From Rathayibacter sp. VKM Ac-2857 (GTDB lineage Bacteria; Actinomycetota; Actinomycetes; Actinomycetales; Microbacteriaceae): a stretch of 64,000 bases of DNA. How positions within the stretch are numbered: the first letter of the stretch is position 1; the number at the start of each line of letters is the position of its first letter. A program made the position numbers and the translations under genes. The notes under the pieces were generated by a model. The model did no database searches, was not told the origin of the DNA, and saw only the letters and a program-made list of their open reading frames with translations. Location of the stretch: positions 620,001 through 684,000 of the forward strand of contig NZ_JABMLE010000001.1 of the NCBI RefSeq assembly GCF_013205025.1, written 5' to 3'. Shown piece by piece: positions 17,028 through 25,439 of the stretch.

Positions 17028-17594
17028 TCAGAACTGGACGCGGGGCGGCTCCGAGATGGCGGCGAGGTCGCCGACCTCGAAGAACTCGCGCTCGGAGAAG
17101 CCGAGGCGGCGGGAGAAGAGCGTGTTCGGGAAGACGGTGACCTTGGTGTTCATCTCGCGGACGCCGCCGTTGTAGAAGCGGCGGGCGGACTGGATCTTGT
17201 CCTCCGAGTCGACCAGCTCGCCCTGCAACTGCAAGAAGTTCTGGCTGGCCTGCAGCTGCGGGTACGCCTCCGCCACGGCGAAGATCGACTTCAGCGCCTT
17301 CTGCATGTGGTCCTCGGCGGCCGACGCCTCGGCGGGCCCCTGCGCGGAGAGCGTCTCGGCCCGGGCGCGTGTCACCGAGTCCAACACCTGCCGCTCGTGC
17401 GAGGCGTAGCCCTTGACCGAGTCGATGACGTTCGGGATCAGATCCGCCCGCCGCTTCAGCTGGACGGTGATGTCGCTCCAGGCCTCGTCCACGCGGACGT
17501 TCAGCGTGACCAGGGAGTTGTAGGTCGCCCAGAGGTAGATCCCGAGGACCACGACGAGCACGACGACGATGATGAGCGGGACGAGCCATTCCAT
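17028..17594 (-). CDS. LemA family protein
   Basis: The 188-residue protein has an N-terminal transmembrane anchor (residues 4-24) and the LemA helical bundle with its hallmark YNSLVTLNVRVDEAWSDI, QLKRRADLIPNV and late RRFYNGGVREMN segments. The biochemical function of the family is not settled; it is often beside TPM-domain proteins, which are absent here. The ATG follows TACACT by 7 nt, so the message is leaderless. Confidence 0.93.
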   Translation of the reverse strand: MEWLVPLIIVVVLVVVLGIYLWATYNSLVTLNVRVDEAWSDITVQLKRRADLIPNVIDSVKGYASHERQVLDSVTRARAETLSAQGPAEASAAEDHMQKALKSIFAVAEAYPQLQASQNFLQLQGELVDSEDKIQSARRFYNGGVREMNTKVTVFPNTLFSRRLGFSEREFFEVGDLAAISEPPRVQF

Positions 17595-17601
17595 GCCGAC
17601 A

Positions 17602-17607
17602 AGTGTA
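17602..17607 (-). promoter_or_regulatory. -10 box of lemA (leaderless)
   Basis: TACACT on the minus strand ends 7 nt before the ATG at 17594. Confidence 0.5.
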
Positions 17608-17665
17608 GGGAAGGACCCCGCGACGTCCGGCGGAGTCCGGCGCATTCGCAGAGAGACCGGCAGCG

Positions 17666-18244
17666 CTACTTCAGGGTCTTCTGCATCAGCACCGTGCTCA
17701 GCCAGCGCTCGAACTTGAAGCCGACCCGGCCCATCCGGCCGACCTCGACGAAGCCGTACTTCGCGTGCATCGTCAGCGACGCCTCGGCGCCCTTGTCCGC
17801 GATGACGGCCATGACCTGGCGGATGCCGACGGCCTTCGCGCGCTCGAGCAGCTCGGTCATCAGCGCCTTGCCGAGGCCCTTGCCGGTCGAGGCGGCGCGG
17901 AGGTAGATCGAGTTCTCGACGGTGAACCGGTAGGCGCGCTTGGACGACCACGGCGACACCATCGCGTAGCCCAGGATCTGACCGGACGGCGAGACGGCCA
18001 CGATGAACGGCAGCCCGAGCTTCTGGTTCCGCGCGAACTTGGAGCGCCACTCCTTCAGCGTCGAGTCGTCCTCGTCGAAGGTCACCACGGTGTTCCGGAC
18101 GTAGTGGTTGTAGATCTCCTGGATGTCCGGCAGATCGGCGTCGCGCGCCTCGCGGATCTCGAAGGAGAACTCCGGCTCGGGGGCGGGCTGTCGCCGCAGG
18201 TGCGGCGGGAGGACCCGGCGCTGCTCGTACTCTTCCTCGAGCAT
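17666..18244 (-). CDS. GNAT family N-acetyltransferase (phosphinothricin acetyltransferase-like)
   Basis: This 192-residue protein has about 30 charged N-terminal residues, then a GNAT fold: IREARDADLPDIQEIYNHYVRNTVVTFDE, GYAMVSPW and the acetyl-CoA pyrophosphate loop STGKGLGKAL. The IYNHYV..T segment is characteristic of the Pat/Bar subgroup, which acetylates small amines such as phosphinothricin or methionine sulfoximine. The ATG has an AAGGAG ribosome-binding site. The substrate is inferred only by subgroup. Confidence 0.85.
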   Translation of the reverse strand: MLEEEYEQRRVLPPHLRRQPAPEPEFSFEIREARDADLPDIQEIYNHYVRNTVVTFDEDDSTLKEWRSKFARNQKLGLPFIVAVSPSGQILGYAMVSPWSSKRAYRFTVENSIYLRAASTGKGLGKALMTELLERAKAVGIRQVMAVIADKGAEASLTMHAKYGFVEVGRMGRVGFKFERWLSTVLMQKTLK

Positions 18245-18358
18245 CTCGCTCCTTCTCGGCGGTGGTGGTGGGCGTCTGCGCTCCCGGGCGACGGCCGGGA
18301 TCCGGGCCAGCGTAGCCGGGGCGGCGGAGCGCCGCACCCGCGGCGGGCCGCGCGCGGG

Positions 18359-19045
18359 TCAGTCCAGGAGAGCCCAGTCGACCGGTTCGGCCCCGCGCTC
18401 GGCCAGCAGCTCGTTCGCGCGGCTGAACGGCCGCGAGCCGAAGAAGCCGCGCGAGGCGGACAGCGGGCTGGGGTGGGCGCTCTCGACGATGCCGGAGTCG
18501 CCCAGCAGCGGTCGCAGATTCGCCGCGTCGCGCCCCCAGAGGATCGCGACGAGCGGCTGCTCCCGGGCGACGAGCGTGCGGATCGCGTGCTCGGTGACCC
18601 GCTCCCAGCCCTTGCCGCGGTGCGAGGCGGGCGCACCCGGTGCGACGGTGAGGACCCGGTTGAGCAGCAGCACGCCGCTGCGGGTCCAGCCGCTGAGGTC
18701 GCCGTGCTCGGGCGGGGCGACGCCGAGGTCGTCCCGCAGCTCGCGGTAGATGTTCCGCAGGCTCCGCGGCAGCGGCCGGACATGCCGGTCCACGGCGAAG
18801 GACAGCCCGATCGGGTGCCCCGGAGTCGGGTACGGGTCCTGCCCGACGATCAGGACGCGCACGTCCTCGAGCGGGGCCGCGAAGGCGCGGAGCACCTGCG
18901 CCCCGGCCGGCAGGTAGGGCCGCCCGGCCGCCGTCTCCGCGCGGAGGAAGTCGCCCATCGCCGCGATGTCGCCGGCGACCGGGGCGAGCGCCTCGGCCCA
19001 GCCGCGGTCGATCAGGCCGGCGCCGGCCAGCTCCCGCAGGTCCAC
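18359..19045 (-). CDS. ung: Uracil-DNA glycosylase (family 1)
   Basis: The 228-residue enzyme has the water-activating motif GQDPYPTPG (Asp70), the [11 protein letters not shown] uracil-pocket segment, and the [14 protein letters not shown]-intercalation loop. It excises uracil from DNA, important in a very GC-rich genome prone to cytosine deamination. The GTG start lies 2 nt after the stop of the upstream S51-like gene. It is the last gene of a three-gene operon. Confidence 0.95.
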   Translation of the reverse strand: MDLRELAGAGLIDRGWAEALAPVAGDIAAMGDFLRAETAAGRPYLPAGAQVLRAFAAPLEDVRVLIVGQDPYPTPGHPIGLSFAVDRHVRPLPRSLRNIYRELRDDLGVAPPEHGDLSGWTRSGVLLLNRVLTVAPGAPASHRGKGWERVTEHAIRTLVAREQPLVAILWGRDAANLRPLLGDSGIVESAHPSPLSASRGFFGSRPFSRANELLAERGAEPVDWALLD

Positions 19046-19047
19046 GC

Positions 19048-19773
19048 TCAGCTCGCGGCGAGGGTGGCGACCGACACTCCGGCCTCGCCCGCGCTCGCGC
19101 GCCAGACCGAGCCGGCGCCGCGGACGCGCAGCGCGCCCGTGCCGACGGTGAGGACGGTCGACTCGTCGATCGCGACGCCGCCGTCGACCAGTCCGGCCTC
19201 GACGGCCGCGACCAGACGGCCGAGCGTGCCCCACTGCGCGGCGTGCACGTCGATCGAGACGTCGACGAGCCCGATGCCCTCGAGCACCGTCACCTCGTCC
19301 AGCTCCTCGGCCGCGTGCTCCGGCGCGACGGCGACGCCGCCGATCCGCGAGCCGCCGACGATCGCGCGGTCGGCGGCCACCGCCGCACCCGCCGAGTAGC
19401 CGGCGTAGGGCACTCCGGACGAGACGAGGTCGCGCAGGCGCGGGAACGACGCCTCGAGCGCGTCCCGGTACGCGGGCGTCAGTCCGCCGGCGACGAAGAT
19501 CCCGTCGACGTCGTCGAAGACCGCCGGGTCGATCCGACCGCCCTCGGGCTTCATCACTGCCACCGGGAGGAGCTTGCCGGCCGTCGCGAGCGTCGCAGCC
19601 CAGCCGGCGTAGACCTCGGGGCCGAGTCCGTCGTGGACGACGACGATGGCGATCCGCGGGCCCTCGATGCGGCCGGCGTCGACGGCGCGGTCGTGCGCCT
19701 CGGTCAGGAAGGCGCCGTAGAGCTGCTGGTCGTGCTCGACTCCGCCGCCGCCGCCGATCAGGTGGACGCTCAC
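19048..19773 (-). CDS. Peptidase S51-like (cyanophycinase/dipeptidase E fold) protein
   Basis: This 241-residue class I glutamine-amidotransferase-like protein has the nucleophile elbow GYSAGAA with Ser, preceded by [15 protein letters not shown] late [16 protein letters not shown] segment resembles cyanophycinase. The family hydrolyses Asp-containing dipeptides or cyanophycin; no cyanophycin synthetase is present here. The GTG start at 19773 overlaps the phosphoribosyltransferase stop (GTGA); homology begins at [10 protein letters not shown], ruling out a longer start. Confidence 0.82.
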   Translation of the reverse strand: MSVHLIGGGGGVEHDQQLYGAFLTEAHDRAVDAGRIEGPRIAIVVVHDGLGPEVYAGWAATLATAGKLLPVAVMKPEGGRIDPAVFDDVDGIFVAGGLTPAYRDALEASFPRLRDLVSSGVPYAGYSAGAAVAADRAIVGGSRIGGVAVAPEHAAEELDEVTVLEGIGLVDVSIDVHAAQWGTLGRLVAAVEAGLVDGGVAIDESTVLTVGTGALRVRGAGSVWRASAGEAGVSVATLAAS

Positions 19774-20300
19774 TCGTCGTCCTCCGCGAGGGCCCCCGCC
19801 ACCGGGGGCAGAGCCGACCACGGGAAGACGATCCAGCGCGGCGTGCGCCGCCAGAAGAAGTCGGGCTCGAGCACCGTGCGCGGCTTCGTGTAGAGGGTGA
19901 CGGTCTGCACCTCCGCGCCCATCGCGCGGATCAGGTCGACCGAGAGGGCGAGGGTGTGGCCGGAGTCGGAGACGTCGTCGACCAGGAGGATGCGCTTGCC
20001 GCGCACCGACGCCTCGTCCAGCAGCGGCGGCAGCACGACGGGGGCGGCCAGCCGCGCCTCGACGCCGGTGTAGAACTCGACGTTCAGCGCACCGCAGCTC
20101 TTGATGCCCAGCGCGTAGGCGACCGCGCCGGCGAGCAGCAGGCCGCCGCGCGCGATGGCCACGACCAGCTCGGGGCGGTAGCCGGAGGCGACGACGTCGT
20201 CGGCGAGATGGCGAGCGGCGTCACCGAACTCGAGCCAGCCGAGGACCTCCTTCTCCGTGGCGGCGAGGAGGGCGGCGGAGTCGTCGGCGTCGGAAACCAT
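19770..20300 (-). CDS. Phosphoribosyltransferase (xanthine/hypoxanthine-type PRTase fold)
   Basis: The 176-residue protein has the PRPP-binding loop [15 protein letters not shown] and an upstream [20 protein letters not shown] segment. It resembles Gpt-like purine phosphoribosyltransferases, which salvage xanthine, guanine or hypoxanthine to nucleotides. The base specificity is not certain. It opens the operon with the S51-like protein and uracil-DNA glycosylase; the shared theme may be nucleotide/base turnover. The ATG follows TAGCCT by 7 nt (leaderless). Confidence 0.87.
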   Translation of the reverse strand: MVSDADDSAALLAATEKEVLGWLEFGDAARHLADDVVASGYRPELVVAIARGGLLLAGAVAYALGIKSCGALNVEFYTGVEARLAAPVVLPPLLDEASVRGKRILLVDDVSDSGHTLALSVDLIRAMGAEVQTVTLYTKPRTVLEPDFFWRRTPRWIVFPWSALPPVAGALAEDDE

Positions 20301-20307
20301 GAGGGAC

Positions 20308-20313
20308 AGGCTA
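20308..20313 (-). promoter_or_regulatory. -10 box of the phosphoribosyltransferase-S51-ung operon (leaderless)
   Basis: TAGCCT on the minus strand ends 7 nt before the ATG at 20300. Confidence 0.5.
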
Positions 20314-20364
20314 GAGCGTCGCGAGGCCCCGCGTCACATCACGGGGCCTCGCGAGCGGCGCCTG

Positions 20365-21147
20365 TCACGCCTTCGGGGTGAGCGCGCCCTTGATCACCTT
20401 GTGCGGAGCGGCCTGCGCGACCGGCTTGATCGTCACCAGATCGAGGTTGACGTGCGGCGGCAGCTCGACGGAGGAGACGATCGCCGCGGCGACGTCCTCG
20501 GCCACCAGCGGGGCGGGGACCTCGGCGTAGACCTTGTCCGCCCGCTCCTTGTCGCCGCCGAAGCGGACGAGGGAGAACTCCTCGGTGTGCACCATGCCGG
20601 GCGCGATCTCGATCACGCGGATCGGCTCGCCGGCGAGCTCGAGGCGGAGGACCGCGACGAGCGCATGCGCGGCGAACTTCGCGGCGTTGTAGCCGCCGCC
20701 GCCCTCGTAGGCGACGTGGCCGGCGATCGAGGTGACGGTGACGACGTCCGCCGAGCCCTCGGAGCCGGCGTCGGCGATGCCCGCCCGCAGCAGCGGGAGC
20801 AGGGCGCTCGTGACGAGCTTGACCGAGAGCACGTTGATCTCGAACATCCGGGTCCAGTCGGCGGGGTCGGACGCCTCGACCGAGTCGAGGCCGAGGGCGC
20901 CGCCGGCGTTGTTGACGAGCGCGTGCACCGCGCCGGTCTCCGCGAGGTGGTCGCGCAGGGCGTCGACCTGGGCCGCGTCGGTCAGATCGGCGACGAACAC
21001 GCTCGCACCGGTCTCCGCGGCGAGCGCCTCCAGCCTCTCCCGGCGGCGGGCGACCGCCACGACGTCCCAGCCGTGCTCGCGGAACAGGCGGACCGTCGCC
21101 GCCCCGATCCCCGAACTCGCTCCTGTCACCACGACGCGTCGAACCAC
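20365..21147 (-). CDS. Short-chain dehydrogenase/reductase
   Basis: The 260-residue classical SDR has the cofactor motif VTGASSGIG, an Arg-rich stretch after beta-2 (VVAVARRRERL) suggesting NADP(H), the NNAGGALG motif and the catalytic YNAAKFA. It resembles YdfG-type serine/3-hydroxy acid dehydrogenases. The substrate is unknown. An AGAGGA ribosome-binding site precedes the GTG start. It is divergent from the acyltransferase gene. Confidence 0.88.
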   Translation of the reverse strand: MVRRVVVTGASSGIGAATVRLFREHGWDVVAVARRRERLEALAAETGASVFVADLTDAAQVDALRDHLAETGAVHALVNNAGGALGLDSVEASDPADWTRMFEINVLSVKLVTSALLPLLRAGIADAGSEGSADVVTVTSIAGHVAYEGGGGYNAAKFAAHALVAVLRLELAGEPIRVIEIAPGMVHTEEFSLVRFGGDKERADKVYAEVPAPLVAEDVAAAIVSSVELPPHVNLDLVTIKPVAQAAPHKVIKGALTPKA

Positions 21148-21205
21148 GCTCGTCCTCTTTCCGTCAAGCCTCGGACACCATCGACTCCGTCGTCGGAGCC
21201 AACGC

Positions 21206-21211
21206 TAGCCT
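21206..21211 (+). promoter_or_regulatory. -10 box of the acyltransferase gene (leaderless)
   Basis: TAGCCT ends 6 nt before the ATG at 21218. Confidence 0.5.
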
Positions 21212-21217
21212 GGCCGC

Positions 21218-22390
21218 ATGCAGCCCGCCGACCCGGCTCCCGTCACCGCCGGGTCGCCCACTCCCCCCAAGCGCCGCGTGCCCCTCTGGGACAACGCCCG
21301 CTTCGTCTGCGTCGCGCTCGTCGTCATCGGGCACGGGATCCAGCGGCTCACCGCCAACTCGGACACGTCGCTGATCGTCTACCTGACGATCTACGCCTTC
21401 CACATGCCGGCCTTCGCAATCATCTCCGGCTACTTCTCCAAGGGCGGAGCGCCGAACGCCCGCGCGATGCGCCGGGTGCTGACCGACATCCTGCTGCCCT
21501 ACCTGATCATGGAGACGATCTGGACGCTGGTGCAGTTCGCGGTCGAGGGCAAGCAGGAGTTCAACCCGACCAAGCCGAGCTGGACCCTCTGGTTCCTGCT
21601 CGCGCTCGGCATCTTCCGGCTGGTCCTCCCCTATCTGGCGCTGCTGCGCTGGCCGCTGCTGATCAGCGTCGTCCTCGCGGTCGGCGTCAGCTACTACGAC
21701 AACATCGACTCGACGTTCTCGCTGGCGCGCGCGATCGGGATCCTGCCGTTCTTCGTCTTCGGCTGGCGGCTGCGCGGCTGGAAGGCGGGCTCGCGGCTGC
21801 TGGTGGACCGCTGGCTCGATCTGACGCCGCGGCAGATCCTGCTCTCGCGGGTGATCGCCGTCGCCCTCTTCGCCGCGACGGTCGTCGTGATGACCGTCAA
21901 CATCGACGCCTTCCGCGCGGCCGACCTGCGCTACTGGTTCTTCTACGACCGGCCCTACGACGCGCTCGGCGAGACGGCCTGGTGGGCGGGGCTCGTCCGC
22001 CTGGCGCTGATGGCGGCCGCGGTCGTGCTCTCGCTCGCGCTGTTCAGCCTGATCCCGCGCCGCCGCACGGCGATGACGGCCTGGGGCCAGTCGACGATGT
22101 ACGTCTACCTGCTGCACAGCTTCGTCCTCTATCCGCTGCGGGAGTCGGGTCTGCTGTCGGCGACCGAGAGCACTCTCGCGCTCGTGCTGATGGTCGTCTT
22201 CTGCGTCATCGTCTCGGTGGCGCTCTCGCTCGGCTGGACGCGCACCGTGTTCCACAAGATCGTCGAGCCGAGGGCTCAGTGGCTGTTCGCACCGGTCGCC
22301 GACGAGCGGCCCGAGCGGGCGAACCGCGCGGACCCCACCGGGTCCAAGCGCGACCCGCAGCCGACCTCCGGGATCCGCACCCGCCGCTGA
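21218..22390 (+). CDS. Acyltransferase family 3 membrane protein (fucose 4-O-acetylase-like)
   Basis: The 390-residue protein has about ten membrane helices. It carries the family signature at its N-terminus (LWDNARFVCVALVVIGHGI, with the catalytic His in IGH) and FHMPAFAIISGYFSKGG with the conserved Arg-containing loop after it. Such proteins O-acylate cell-surface sugars or peptidoglycan. The C-terminal 40 residues are polar and cytoplasmic. It is monocistronic and leaderless. The surface target is not known. Confidence 0.87.
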   Translation: MQPADPAPVTAGSPTPPKRRVPLWDNARFVCVALVVIGHGIQRLTANSDTSLIVYLTIYAFHMPAFAIISGYFSKGGAPNARAMRRVLTDILLPYLIMETIWTLVQFAVEGKQEFNPTKPSWTLWFLLALGIFRLVLPYLALLRWPLLISVVLAVGVSYYDNIDSTFSLARAIGILPFFVFGWRLRGWKAGSRLLVDRWLDLTPRQILLSRVIAVALFAATVVVMTVNIDAFRAADLRYWFFYDRPYDALGETAWWAGLVRLALMAAAVVLSLALFSLIPRRRTAMTAWGQSTMYVYLLHSFVLYPLRESGLLSATESTLALVLMVVFCVIVSVALSLGWTRTVFHKIVEPRAQWLFAPVADERPERANRADPTGSKRDPQPTSGIRTRR

Positions 22391-22445
22391 CCCGGCGCGG
22401 TTACCCCGTGTGTCGAGCGCCCTGGCCGCGTCCACGGCCCGCACC

Positions 22446-22451
22446 TAGGCT
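22446..22451 (+). promoter_or_regulatory. Candidate -10 box of metY
   Basis: TAGGCT lies about 55 nt upstream of the metY ATG, with TGGCCG 17 nt upstream as a possible -35. Confidence 0.4.
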
Positions 22452-22506
22452 CGTCGCGACGGGGAACGGCCCTCCGTTCCGAACCGACGATGCGATGGGA
22501 TGCACC

Positions 22507-23835
22507 ATGACCGACTCCGAGAAGTGGCAGTTCGAGACCAAGCAGATCCACTCCGGAGCCGCGCCCGATCCCGTCACCAAGGCGCGCGCGACCCCGATCT
22601 ACCAGACCACCTCCTACGTCTTCGACAACGCCGAGCACGCGAAGAACCTCTTCTCGCTCGCCGAGTTCGGCAACATCTACACGCGCATCCAGAACCCGAC
22701 CCAGGCGGTCGTGGAGGAGCGCCTCACCGCGCTCGAGGGCGGCTCCGGGGCGCTGCTGCTCGCGTCCGGCCAGGCGGCCGAGACCGCGGCGGTCCTCAAC
22801 ATCGCGCAGGCCGGCGACCACCTCGTCTCGTCCTCGTCGATCTACGGCGGCACCTACAACCTCTTCAAGTACACGCTGGCCAAGCTCGGCATCGAGACGA
22901 CCTTCGTCGAGAACCAGGACGACCAGGAGGAGTGGCGCCGCGCGGTCCGCCCGAACACGAAGCTCTTCTTCGCCGAGACCATCGGCAACCCGAAGATCAA
23001 CATCCTCGACATCCGCGCCGTCGCCGATGTCGCGCACGCGGCGGGCGTCCCGCTGATCGTGGACAACACGATCGCGACGCCGTACCTGATCCGGCCGTTC
23101 GAGCACGGCGCGGACATCATCGTGCACTCGGCGACCAAGTTCCTCGGCGGTCACGGCACGGTGATCGGCGGCGCGATCGTCGACGGCGGCACCTTCTCCT
23201 GGACCGCGAACGCGGCGAAGTTCCCCGGGCTGACCACGCCCGACCACTCGTATCACGGCGCCGTGTACACGGACGCGGTCGGCGACTCCCTGGCGTACAT
23301 CATCAAGGCCCGCGTGCAGCTGCTGCGCGACCTCGGCGCCTCGATCGCCCCGGCGAGCGCCTGGCAGCTGATCCAGGGCATCGAGACCCTGTCGCTGCGG
23401 ATCGAGCGCCACGTGCAGAACGCGCAGGAGATCGCGGAGTACCTCGAGAACCACTCCGACATCGCGACGGTCAACTACTCGGGGCTGCCCACCTCGCCCT
23501 GGTACGCGGCGGCGAACCACTACGCGCCGAAGGGCGTCGGCGCCGTGCTCTCGTTCGAGCTCAAGGGCGGGGTGGACGCGGGCCGCGCCTTCGTCGACTC
23601 GCTCGTGCTCTTCTCGCACCTGGCGAACATCGGCGACGTCCGCTCGCTCGTCATCCACCCGGCGTCGACCACGCACTCGCAGCTCACCCCGGAGCAGCAG
23701 CTCACCGCCGGCGTCACGCCGGGGCTCGTCCGCCTCTCGGTCGGCCTCGAGAACATCGACGACCTCCGCGCCGACCTCGCCCAGGCCCTGCAGGCCGCCC
23801 GCAGCGTCGTCGAGGCCTCCCGCGCCAACGCCTGA
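22507..23835 (+). CDS. metY: O-acetylhomoserine aminocarboxypropyltransferase (O-acetylhomoserine sulfhydrylase)
   Basis: The 442-residue Cys/Met-metabolism PLP enzyme has the Schiff-base lysine in VHSATKFLGGHGT. It also has the phosphate-binding YTRIQNPTQ, SGQAAE near the N-terminus, and the long insertion (YHGAVYTDAVGDSLAYI) typical of MetY rather than MetB/MetC. It makes homocysteine from O-acetylhomoserine and sulfide. metX follows after a repeat cluster, giving the two-step direct sulfhydrylation route. The ATG at 22507 is used; an ATG at 22495 is in frame. Confidence 0.93.
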   Translation: MTDSEKWQFETKQIHSGAAPDPVTKARATPIYQTTSYVFDNAEHAKNLFSLAEFGNIYTRIQNPTQAVVEERLTALEGGSGALLLASGQAAETAAVLNIAQAGDHLVSSSSIYGGTYNLFKYTLAKLGIETTFVENQDDQEEWRRAVRPNTKLFFAETIGNPKINILDIRAVADVAHAAGVPLIVDNTIATPYLIRPFEHGADIIVHSATKFLGGHGTVIGGAIVDGGTFSWTANAAKFPGLTTPDHSYHGAVYTDAVGDSLAYIIKARVQLLRDLGASIAPASAWQLIQGIETLSLRIERHVQNAQEIAEYLENHSDIATVNYSGLPTSPWYAAANHYAPKGVGAVLSFELKGGVDAGRAFVDSLVLFSHLANIGDVRSLVIHPASTTHSQLTPEQQLTAGVTPGLVRLSVGLENIDDLRADLAQALQAARSVVEASRANA

Positions 23836-24134
23836 GCATCATGCTGGTCGAGCGACCGCGCTCCATGCTGGTCGAGTAGCCGCGCAGCGGCGTATCGAGA
23901 CCCACCGTGCTGACAACGCCGGATCTCGATACGGCCGCTCCGCGGCCTACTCGATCAGCATGAAGCGTACGGCCGCGTTGTGACTTGCTCGATCAGCATG
24001 TGGCGTACGGCCGCGGCCGCGGCCTACTCGATCAGCATGGGTCCACGCCGCGACCTACTCGATCGGCGGGCGGGCGTCACCCCCGCGTAACAAAGGCGGG
24101 CGCCTCGCCGCACTCTGCCACGATGGACACCGCT
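23836..24134. repeat. BIME-like palindromic repeat cluster 2 (Y-, Z+ and half-units)
   Basis: Full copies lie at 23864-23906 (-, GGTC/Y, stem GCCGC/GCGGC) and 23921-23962 (+, GATC/Z, stem GGCCGC/GCGGCC). Half-units lie at 23840-23863 and, after the + copy, at 23963-24000 and 24001-24039 (period 38-39). The cluster separates the tandem genes metY and metX. The last 70 nt contain the metX promoter region, where a TAACAA could be a -10. Confidence 0.88.
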
Positions 24135-25343
24135 ATGGACTGGCAGCAGACACTCGAGGACACCGTCCCTTCGGCGTTCATCACCGAGCGCCAGCTCCGC
24201 TCGGTGATCGGCAAGCCGCCCGCCACCGGCGCCTGGCGCGAGGGCGACCACCCCGGCGGCCGGCGCTTCGTCGAGATCGGCCCGTTCGCCTTCGAGGCCG
24301 GCGGCCGCCTCCCGCACGTCCGCGTTGCCTATGAGAGCTGGGGCGAGCTCTCCCCCGCCCGCGACAACGCGATCCTCGTCCTGCACGCCCTCACCGGCGA
24401 CTCGCACCTGATCGGCCGCGGCGACGCGGGCCACGCGACCGACGGCTGGTGGTCCGGACTCGTCGGCCCCGGCCTCGTGATCGACACCGACCGCTACTTC
24501 GTCGTCGCCCCTAACATGCTCGGCGGCTGCCAGGGGTCGACCGGCCCCGCCTCCCTCGCACCGGACGGGCACGAGTGGGGCTCCCGCTTCCCGTACACGA
24601 CGATCCGCGACCAGGTCGGCGTGCAGACGCTCTTCTCCGACCGGCTCGGCATCGACCGCTGGCACACCGTCATCGGCGGCTCGATGGGCGGGATGCAGGC
24701 CCTCGAGTGGGGCATCGACCACCCGGAGCGAGTCGCCCGGCTCGCGGTCCTCGCCGCTCCCCCGCGCGCCACCTCGGACCAGATCGCGCTCAACTTCGTC
24801 CAGCTCGAGGCGATCCGCAACGACGCCGCCTTCGCGGGCGGCGCCTACTACGACGCCGGCGACGGCAAGGGCCCGTACCACGGCCTCGCGCTGGCGCGCC
24901 GGATGGCGCTGCTCAACTACCGCAGCCCGTCCGAGCTCAACGACCGCTTCGAGCGGAGCTGGCAGTCCGGGCTCAGCCCTCTCGGCGGCGGCGGCCGGTT
25001 CGCGGTCGAGTCCTACCTCGACTTCCACGGCAACAAGTTCACCCGGCGCTTCGACGCCAACAGCTACATCACCCTCGTCGAGGCGATGAACTCCCACGAC
25101 GTCGGGCGCGGTCGCGGCGGCGAGGCCGAGGCGCTCGAGCGGATCACCAGCCCGACGCTCGTGCTCGGCATCGACAGCGACCGCCTCTTCCCCGTCGAGG
25201 GGCAGCGGATCATCGCGGCGCACGCGCGCGGCAACATCGACGGCGACGACGTCGCGGTGATCACCTCGACCTTCGGCCACGACGGCTTCCTGATCGAGGA
25301 CGACGCGGTCGGCGGGCACCTCGCGAGGCTGCTCGCGGTCTGA
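24135..25343 (+). CDS. metX: Homoserine O-acetyltransferase
   Basis: The 402-residue alpha/beta hydrolase has the MetX nucleophile motif GGSMGGMQALEW, an early NAILVLHALTGDSHL oxyanion segment, the catalytic Asp in LGIDSDRLFP and His in FGHDGFL. It acetylates homoserine with acetyl-CoA and supplies MetY. The frame is open upstream through the repeats, but conserved sequence starts at MDWQQ. The start at 24135 is preferred; ATG 24123 (four residues longer) cannot be excluded, and neither has a good ribosome-binding site. Confidence 0.93.
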   Translation: MDWQQTLEDTVPSAFITERQLRSVIGKPPATGAWREGDHPGGRRFVEIGPFAFEAGGRLPHVRVAYESWGELSPARDNAILVLHALTGDSHLIGRGDAGHATDGWWSGLVGPGLVIDTDRYFVVAPNMLGGCQGSTGPASLAPDGHEWGSRFPYTTIRDQVGVQTLFSDRLGIDRWHTVIGGSMGGMQALEWGIDHPERVARLAVLAAPPRATSDQIALNFVQLEAIRNDAAFAGGAYYDAGDGKGPYHGLALARRMALLNYRSPSELNDRFERSWQSGLSPLGGGGRFAVESYLDFHGNKFTRRFDANSYITLVEAMNSHDVGRGRGGEAEALERITSPTLVLGIDSDRLFPVEGQRIIAAHARGNIDGDDVAVITSTFGHDGFLIEDDAVGGHLARLLAV

Positions 25344-25388
25344 CGCGGCGAACCGGGGTCACCTCCCGGCCGTGCGGCGGGCAGTGAC

Positions 25389-25394
25389 TATCGT
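25389..25394 (+). promoter_or_regulatory. Candidate -10 box of the kinase operon
   Basis: TATCGT lies 45 nt upstream of the GTG at 25440. The leader contains the GGAAGGAG ribosome-binding site. Confidence 0.35.
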
Positions 25395-25439
25395 GAGGAG
25401 GGGGTCCGCCCCGCGCCGCCCACCGGAAGGAGCGTGCCC

